DNA of 64,000 nt from Vitis vinifera (lineage: Eukaryota; Streptophyta; Magnoliopsida; Vitales; Vitaceae): the NCBI RefSeq assembly GCF_030704535.1, contig NC_081812.1, positions 22,605,501 to 22,669,500 on the forward strand, in the 5' to 3' direction. The translations under genes were made by a program, and so were the position numbers. Below the pieces are notes generated by a model. The model was not told the origin of the DNA. It saw only the letters and a list, made by a program, of their open reading frames with translations, and ran no database searches. This document shows, piece after piece, positions 58,001-64,000 of this stretch (positions within the stretch are counted from its first letter, which is position 1; the number at the start of each line of letters is the position of its first letter).

Positions 58001-61000
58001 GATGGCCCACATCCAATACCTTCTTCCTCTCTATTTCAGAAGTCAACGCAAGATAGCCTGAGCAAAAAATGAACTCCCTAAAACTACTGCAAACCTTTCA
58101 AAAGATTTAAGCCGGCTCCTTGCCACCATCAATACCAGAACCTTCTCTCAACCAACTGTCCAACCTGATCCAGCAGCACTGACAATATCATTCTCAACGC
58201 ATCACCATCCTAGAAACCATCCAACTCCCATAAACCACAGTTCATAAATCCTCGTGAAACATGTTCTTTCCAAATTTTGAATGGTGAACTTGAATGATAA
58301 TCTTTTTATTTGACCAAACCAATACAATTAACACAAACAACATTACTCAAATTTTCAAACAGCTTAACCCCAACTCAGTCTTATTTCCAACTTCACTGGC
58401 AAGGGTTTGTTGGAGTGAGGATAGGGAAGGTTCCAGGTTCAATTCCTAGTAACACCAAAAAACAAAACAGAAAAGGAAAAGAAAAAAAAAAAAAAAAAAA
58501 AGAACATTACCTTTTGAAAGATAAAATAAAATATAGACTGTTTCAACACTAGGACATTTGACTGCAACTATAACCAGCCAGGTTTTGCTAGTTTTCTTTA
58601 ACAATATCCAAGAATTCACAGTAATATACCTATTTTTCCATGATTAGACCCAATGAACTTGCAATGCACTAATTCACCAATATTTTCACTTTTGTCAAGT
58701 TCAATCTTCCTTGCAATGTCATAATTTGGTGATATCAAAAGGTCATCTACTCCACACGTGAACCCATGCATCTGCCATATAGCCATCCAATAATTGCACA
58801 GTTTAGAGATGCTAGCTGATAAAAATAGTAAAATATGCCACTTAACAAAAAAAGGAAATATAAAAATAAACAGAGCTAACCTGCAAAAAAACAGTAAATA
58901 AGCGGCTCAACACAGAAAGCAAAATGCCTGCGGTGTTTGAGCCATAGAGCTCCTGCACCATATGAACCAAACCATATTTGTCGAACTGTGCCTTGTCGAT
59001 CACACCACGCACCAACTCGTTTTTATGGATTAACAATTTATATTCACCATGTTTTTTTTCTATTCGTTTTTCTTTTCTTCTGTCAGAACCAGGATCTTTT
59101 CCTTTGCCGGATTTCTTTTCATCTATCTCACTTCCAAAATATTCACGTGGGATCTTCCCATCTTTCTCAGTTGTAAATGGCTTCCGACCCCTAGTTATAT
59201 GATTTAGCACTGCAGTTATAACCTAAAAGGAGAAAAACAGAAAAATATTAAAACCTAGAACTGCCCAACAACACATCATATCCAAAAATCCTACAAAAGT
59301 TCAACCAAACAGAAACACAAGTTTATGTCAAAGATCCATGCACTTCAGAGTTGAGAAATAGTAAGGTTTTAGGACATTAAGAAAACAACAGTTTTATTTT
59401 CAGCAGAAAAACCCATTTGACACCATATGTGTAATAAAGACTCAAATTAACAAAGTAATTTCAAAACAAACCTGTTTTCCAGACCAAAGAGGCTCAGGTT
59501 TCCATATTGCAGGCAGAAGGGGCTGCATCTCATCTTCAGAATCTAAAACAGAAACTTTTTTGCCAGGTTTGCCAATGAAAGAACCAGACCCAGAAGACAG
59601 ACCAGAACTGTAGAGAAGCTGATTATACTGCTCACGAGTTAAAAAGGTATCCTTCTTTGTAAGAAGTACAGCAGATACAATGTGATCCTGGCAAATTAAA
59701 CAGAAATGATGAATTAGGTATACATATTCAAACAAAAAAATAAAAACCCAAAAAACAAATGGAGTAGATATTTAGAATTATATTTTTTAATTAATTGAAA
59801 TAATGAACCTGAATCAGGCCTCTTATAGGATCACCACGGGATGGAACAATGTATTGATTATTTGCGTTTACAATATTGTATGCTTCTGCACGAGAAATTT
59901 CATCTTGTGGGAAATGGACATTCATCTCATCACCATCAAAATCAGCATTGTAGGTACTGGAATCAGAGCAATCATCAAGGTCAAGCATGGAAATATGCTC
60001 ACTTTCAACCCTGAATTTAGTAAAATGAATATTGAAAAAGATATAATGTAAAATCAACCTGCAATTTGCATAGTGCATGCGAAGTGTTTTCTCTCCTTTC
60101 AATACACGAACTACATGTGCCATTATACTTGGCTTATGAAGTGTAGGCTGCAATGCAAAATAACTGAATCACACTAAAGCAACAACCAAGAAACAAATGC
60201 AGAGGGAACCCCTTTACAATGTCATATACAAATTTATGTAGCTCTTTTTGTATATTTTCTTCCCATATATATAGATAGTGTCCTTAACAAAAAAATAAAA
60301 AATAAAAATTGTCATATGCAAATTTACATCTATGTAAACATTAACTCTTCCCATTTTGTGTCCCAGCTAGATCTGAGATTGGAACCTACATCCCCACCTC
60401 AACCCTTGCCACTTGAGCTGCGCCTCAAGGATCACATCTACTTAATTTGCATTAACTCAATACAAAAACCTCCAAGTACATATAGTTGTATGTTTACATA
60501 GCCTATCAAACAATATACAACTTTCTTTTAGATAATTTTAGTTCTTGTGAATCTTATCAGAAAGAGGATCAAAGGTTAGACGCTCCACAAAGGAAATATA
60601 TATATATATATATAAAGCAATGCTCTCAATCAACCCAACGCAACAGCAAGAGAATAAAATGAAATAAAAAAACAAGGACTGCAATCCAAGCGGTTAGAGC
60701 AACTAACTGACAAACTGCAAATGAACTGCAAATGAGGCAGGCTAACTCCTCTTGCCATCTAAAAATGAATCTGCCCACCTACCGGAATATACATACTAGG
60801 GTTTAAAGGGAAAAAAATGGTATCTCGTTTTGCATCCACCTTCTCAACAAAAATTTTGATGAGGTTCATGCTTAGCTGGCCTACCACATAAGACACATAC
60901 ACATATCTTAAAGATGATAAGAATCCCAATGAAAACCCTTAACCACAGTGAAATCAAGAGTAAGAAAAATGTAGCATCCACACAAAAAAGAAAATAAATA

Positions 61001-63586
61001 AATAATACTTTCCCCTAACTTTATGAGGATCCTACCACATGGCATCCTTTAAATATGCTCGTGTTCCTAGACTACCTACAGCATAAAGATAAAAGGCTTC
61101 TATAATGACTTCCCTAGGAGACCAAAAGCCCTTACAATTCCCAGGGGAGCCAAGCAAGTGGAAATGCAGAGATAATCAAATTGGAATATGCAGTACCTGT
61201 CGATTGACAAGCACAATATCTCCATCCTGTAAGTGGCGATATACAATTTTGCCTTCAAATTCATTATCAGAACTCCTCCCAGGTTGTGCAACAACGCCTC
61301 TTGAGGAAGGCAGTTTCCTCGAAATTGAAATTCGCATTTTTTTGTTTACCGCCAGTTTCACAGTAGACAATTTGTCAACATAGTGTGTAGCTCCGGGATG
61401 GATTTCAGGACCATTAATAATAGCATCCCTCAACTTCACAACATTCCAAGGAGTTACTTTCTGCAAGGATATTGCCAAAAATAGAGAAAATTTTATTAAG
61501 AAATGTAAAATTATATAAAATGCAAGAGAAATTCTCATCAAAAGCTGAAACTCAAGGCATATCAATATTAATAGAAAGCCTAATGAGCACACAAAAATAT
61601 GAAATTTAAATGTAGAAAATGAAAACATCTATACAAAATTTGACCTATTGGTCCATGTAGTCCTCTGAAACTAAAAAGAATTTGTAAGAATCAGTTTCCA
61701 CATGCCTGTTCCCTCCCCCCAACCCCCAAAGCACCAGCCTTTTTCCACAAGAGAGAATAAAGAAAGTAAAGGAATCTAAGCCATACAAACGATAGTGTGT
61801 ATTCCACTTCTAAAACCTATTGAATTACAATATTAATTTTCTCTAAGTTGCAGTTTTGGGTGATCAAATTTGACATGAAGAGCAATCAAAGGAGTCAGTT
61901 CCTACATCCTTATTTCATCCTAAATATATTAAAGTTAGCACATTCTCTGTTTTGGAGAAAGACAAAGTTCTGGATAAAGACAAAGTTCATCAAACAAAAG
62001 CCTAAATGTGCTTTTAGCTAGGATGATCAGGGGCAAAAACGTAAGGAATTATTTTAATTTCAAACTGTAATATGGACAATTATATTGTCTACAAAGGAGA
62101 ACACTCTCCTCATTTGTTGCTCTTCTATCTAATTAACACAAGTTATCACCACCAAAAGCTACAAAAGAAGAGAAAGAAAAGAAAAGGCTAGAAATGGAAA
62201 TCCTTGAGCCACTGTTCTTGCAAAACAAATAAATAAATGGAAGTCCAATTAGTCCATGGTCTGTATTCTTTCACTTAATTCTAGGATTAATGACAAAGAA
62301 ACAAGAAACAACAATGCGATCAAGCTAAAGAAGACCCAAAAATCAAACAACCAAGCTGCTTGAAAAGCAAGTGACCCATAGATACAAACTACCTGAACAC
62401 CCTAAATCTAGGCCATCCATAATACGTAGGTGTATGACAAACAGAAAGACTTCTATTAAACGTCTCATTGAAAATCACAATAGTAACTGAAATTAGACAA
62501 ATATTTAGTTCATGGACAACCAATCATAATATCATGCGCATGTGTTTCTTCCACAATGCACCCCAACTGACACTGCATAACACCAGATAGAGCTGATTTT
62601 GTAATCTAGAAAGAGTATATGAATATGTCATTTGGTATTTTTTTCATTAGGACTACAAGCCCTCAGGATGCCTTCCATTCTTTTGTTTACTTCTATAGTT
62701 CCCACCACCCTTATAATTGAGGGGCACTTTGCGTACTCTTCCTCCATAAAAGAGGCAAATAATATGTAACCATACATCAATATATTTTCATCCTTACCTC
62801 AGGATATGTCAATCTCAATGCAAAATATGGAGGAATCCCAATTTCATTAACAGCTAAATAAGGATCTGGGGATATGACAGACCGGCAAGCAAAATTAACC
62901 CTCTTTCCCATCATTTTCTGGCGGAACACACCCTCCTTTTTCTCCAGCAACTGACATATTCCAGAACCAGTATCTCTTTGACCTTGACCTAGCATCAAAG
63001 TACATTATCAGCTGCAGCATGCAGTGGTTAATTCAGAAGTGCCTACAGTTATATTGCAACAAGAAGATGCATTAACTCATCCAACACTGCCTAATATACA
63101 TTAGAGAAGTAACAGAAACCGTGTGCAAAGTAGCACACACTCCTCACCAGTGCTATCAGACCAGTGAACCAGCAATCTATCCAGTCAACTGATCCAAATC
63201 AAGCTATGAAACCAATTTTATATATTATATGTGAAAGCCAAAGCTAAATGTTGCAGGAAAGAGATTCAAAACTCAACATTTCATACAATATCAAGAACAT
63301 CATTCAACATGCTGCCTCAATGTTCAACATGTGTTAGCAGAATTAACCACAAGCCAAAACAATTGATCAGTAATGCATCCATCAAAACATGTTATACACA
63401 TACACACATGCATCCAGACTTACCTGCAGCAGTTTTGCCGTCGAACAAGACATTAATAGATTGCTGAAGATCCATCCACCTACTAATAATCTTTGAACGT
63501 TCTGAGTTGTTAGCATGAGCATTTCCCAAAGCTATATTGGCCTGCAACACCTTACCTAATAAAACAGTTTGGGGATGCTCCATCAC
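49700..63586 (-). CDS. NRPA1: RNA polymerase I largest subunit (RPA190), 3' part, runs off the right edge
   Basis: Fifteen exons encode the C-terminal 1312 residues: 63586-63424, 62988-62798, 61460-61197, 60147-60059, 59956-59809, 59687-59472, 59222-58881, 58771-58630, 57592-57387, 56532-56330, 55885-55687, 55602-55340, 54418-54278, 51466-50692 and 50296-49700. All junctions keep phase. The catalytic metal motif [10 protein letters not shown] is at 59949-59920. Further landmarks are [52 protein letters not shown] (bridge-helix region), [20 protein letters not shown], and the C-terminal [15 protein letters not shown] and GTGCFDLMQ typical of Pol I. Role: the catalytic core of Pol I, which makes the 35S/45S pre-rRNA in the nucleolus. 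An acidic, then lysine-rich insert follows [11 protein letters not shown] in the 775-nt exon, as in other plant NRPA1. The N-terminal part lies beyond 64,000. Introns carry a LINE, four SINEs and a MITE. Confidence 0.95.
52073..52599 (+). mobile_element. 5'-truncated LINE (L1-type) in an NRPA1 intron
   Basis: The insertion 52091-52581 is flanked by the perfect 18-base direct repeat AAAAATACTTCAAATATC at 52073-52090 and 52582-52599. It encodes the C-terminus of a plant LINE ORF2: a CysXXCys...His...Cys zinc knuckle ([18 protein letters not shown]), one in-frame stop, then [20 protein letters not shown] and [11 protein letters not shown]. The tail holds the 3' UTR motif TGTATACTTCCTGTATGCCT and ends in a short A run. 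Orientation is opposite to NRPA1. The intact duplication and single disabling stop suggest a fairly young insertion. Confidence 0.9.
52993..53113 (+). mobile_element. SINE copy 1 in NRPA1 intron
   Basis: A 101-bp element (53003-53103) between direct repeats ACTCCAAAGA at 52993-53002 and 53104-53113. It has an A-box-like AAGTAGCAAAAGGGTTAGCC and B-box-like GTTTCGAGTCC, ending in an A-rich tail (AGGAAAAGAAAAG). Same family as the copies at 57.8, 58.4 and 60.4 kb. Confidence 0.6.
54621..54847. mobile_element. Tourist-like MITE with TTA target duplication
   Basis: A 227-bp element flanked by TTA at 54618-54620 and 54848-54850. The left end is GAGTTCATTTGACAGTGTTT; the inverse of the right end is GAGTTTGTTTGATATTTGAT, an imperfect inverted repeat. 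A 3-bp TTA duplication is typical of PIF/Harbinger elements. The interior is AT-rich and non-coding. It lies in an NRPA1 intron. Confidence 0.65.
55051..55080. repeat. AAT microsatellite, 10 repeats
   Basis: Uninterrupted trinucleotide tract in an NRPA1 intron. The open frame that runs over it is not a gene. Confidence 0.95.
57836..57972 (-). mobile_element. SINE copy 2 in NRPA1 intron
   Basis: The element (57844-57964) reads on the minus strand. Direct repeats GGGCTACC lie at 57836-57843 and 57965-57972. It contains GGTTCAAGTAGCAAGATTTG, then GGGAGGTTCTAGGTTCAGTT with a B-box-like GGTTCAGTTCC, and an A-rich tail toward lower coordinates. Confidence 0.6.
58339..58510 (+). mobile_element. SINE copy 3 in NRPA1 intron
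   Basis: The element (58347-58502) lies between direct repeats AACATTAC at 58339-58346 and 58503-58510. It has CACTGGCAAGGGTTTGTTGG (A-box region) and CCAGGTTCAATTCC (B-box), then a long A-rich tail ending in an uninterrupted A run. The tail suggests it is the youngest of the four copies. Confidence 0.65.
60326..60440 (-). mobile_element. SINE copy 4 in NRPA1 intron
   Basis: The element (60333-60433, 101 bp) reads on the minus strand, between direct repeats ACATCTA at 60326-60332 and 60434-60440. It contains AGCTCAAGTGGCAAGGGTTG and GATGTAGGTTCCAATCTCAG (B-box-like). Same length as copy 1. Confidence 0.55.
60597..60614. repeat. TA microsatellite
   Basis: Uninterrupted TA tract in an NRPA1 intron. 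Confidence 0.9.
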
Positions 63587-64000
63587 CTGAAAGAGACATA
63601 AAACTGCAACATTTAAATTATGCCATACACTAATGCATACTTAAAATACAACCTTAAGCCAGTAGAGACAGTTTAACAATAAGATAAAATGGTTAAATAC
63701 ATTAGAACCAACATATGGTGCAGAAACATGAAAATAAAATTGCAACATGATGTTCTATTATGTTCTTTAAAAATTCAAACAGCATGCAAGTCGAAGACAG
63801 AGTCATCAACAGAAAAGGCTAAAATTTCTGAAGGGGAAGTATTTGTAGTTAAAAATTGTAATCACTTTTTTAACCAAAATATATGACTATTCCTCAAATG
63901 ACAAGTACATGTTTTCAGAACTCAAATATTCTGCTTCCCTTTTAAGTGCCTCTGATTTCCCCATAGCACAAAATTCAAAATTTAAGTACATTACCAACAA
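63587..64000 (-). other. NRPA1 intron sequence to the window edge
   Basis: No coding exon of NRPA1 is visible between the acceptor at 63,587 and the edge, so the upstream exons must lie beyond 64,000. The open frame at 63689-63886 is not supported. Confidence 0.7.

Noticed and set aside
59957..60010. Acceptor at about 60,011 as the main splice site, adding about 18 residues before [10 protein letters not shown]
   Set aside because: The downstream acceptor at 59,957 restores the conserved [18 protein letters not shown] spacing of plant NRPA1, so it is preferred in the gene model. The alternative is kept only as a finding.

Overview
This is a stretch of plant nuclear chromosome, almost certainly from a core eudicot. 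The genes have many small GT-AG exons, the spacers and introns are very AT-rich, and there are plant-only families (WIP zinc finger, AG-peptide, thylakoid CtpA). The style of the repeats and the protein sequences fit grapevine (Vitis) or a close relative; that is my inference, not a measurement. I see no prokaryotic features, no CRISPR array and no rRNA or tRNA gene.

Layout. (1) 0.7-6.6 kb: a small tandem family of arabinogalactan-peptide (AGP16/20-type) genes. The copy at 833 is cut by an in-frame stop exactly at the GPI attachment site. The copy at 4320 is intact. A decayed third copy at about 5.7-6.56 kb has a fragment amplified into an approximately 71-bp tandem array. (2) 7.0-13.8 kb: two divergent housekeeping genes sharing a 636-bp promoter region, a 12-exon chloroplast carboxyl-terminal processing peptidase (CtpA, minus) and a 4-exon HIT zinc-finger subunit of the SWR1 remodeller (SWC6, plus). 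(3) 13.8-31.5 kb: gene-poor. It has MITE-like palindromes, a 165-190-bp minisatellite rich in telo-box-like motifs, LTR-like promoter pieces and a broken Ty1/copia element. (4) 31.5-33.8 kb: a two-exon WIP zinc-finger transcription factor (WIP2/NTT-like, minus) with a GA tract and TATA box in front. (5) 33.9-42.5 kb: gene-poor, with a clean MULE-type MITE, a possible dead gene fragment and an LTR remnant. (6) 42.5-48.8 kb: LST8 (plus), a seven-bladed WD40 subunit of the TOR complex, fully traced in 10 coding exons. (7) 49.7 kb to the right edge: the 3' 15 coding exons of NRPA1 (minus), the largest subunit of RNA polymerase I. Its introns have collected a truncated LINE, four copies of one SINE family and a Tourist-like MITE.

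Five of the genes are conserved single-function genes whose exon phases I checked by hand; the CtpA, SWC6, WIP2 and LST8 reading frames close exactly. LST8 (TOR signalling) and NRPA1 (rRNA synthesis, a TOR output) are convergent neighbours, which I treat as coincidence unless the order is shown to be conserved. I found no new multi-gene system. The most unusual signals are the AG-peptide gene ending at its GPI site, the array built from a decayed AG-peptide gene, a 102-nt stop-free intron directly before the NRPA1 catalytic motif, and the SINE family concentrated in NRPA1 introns.
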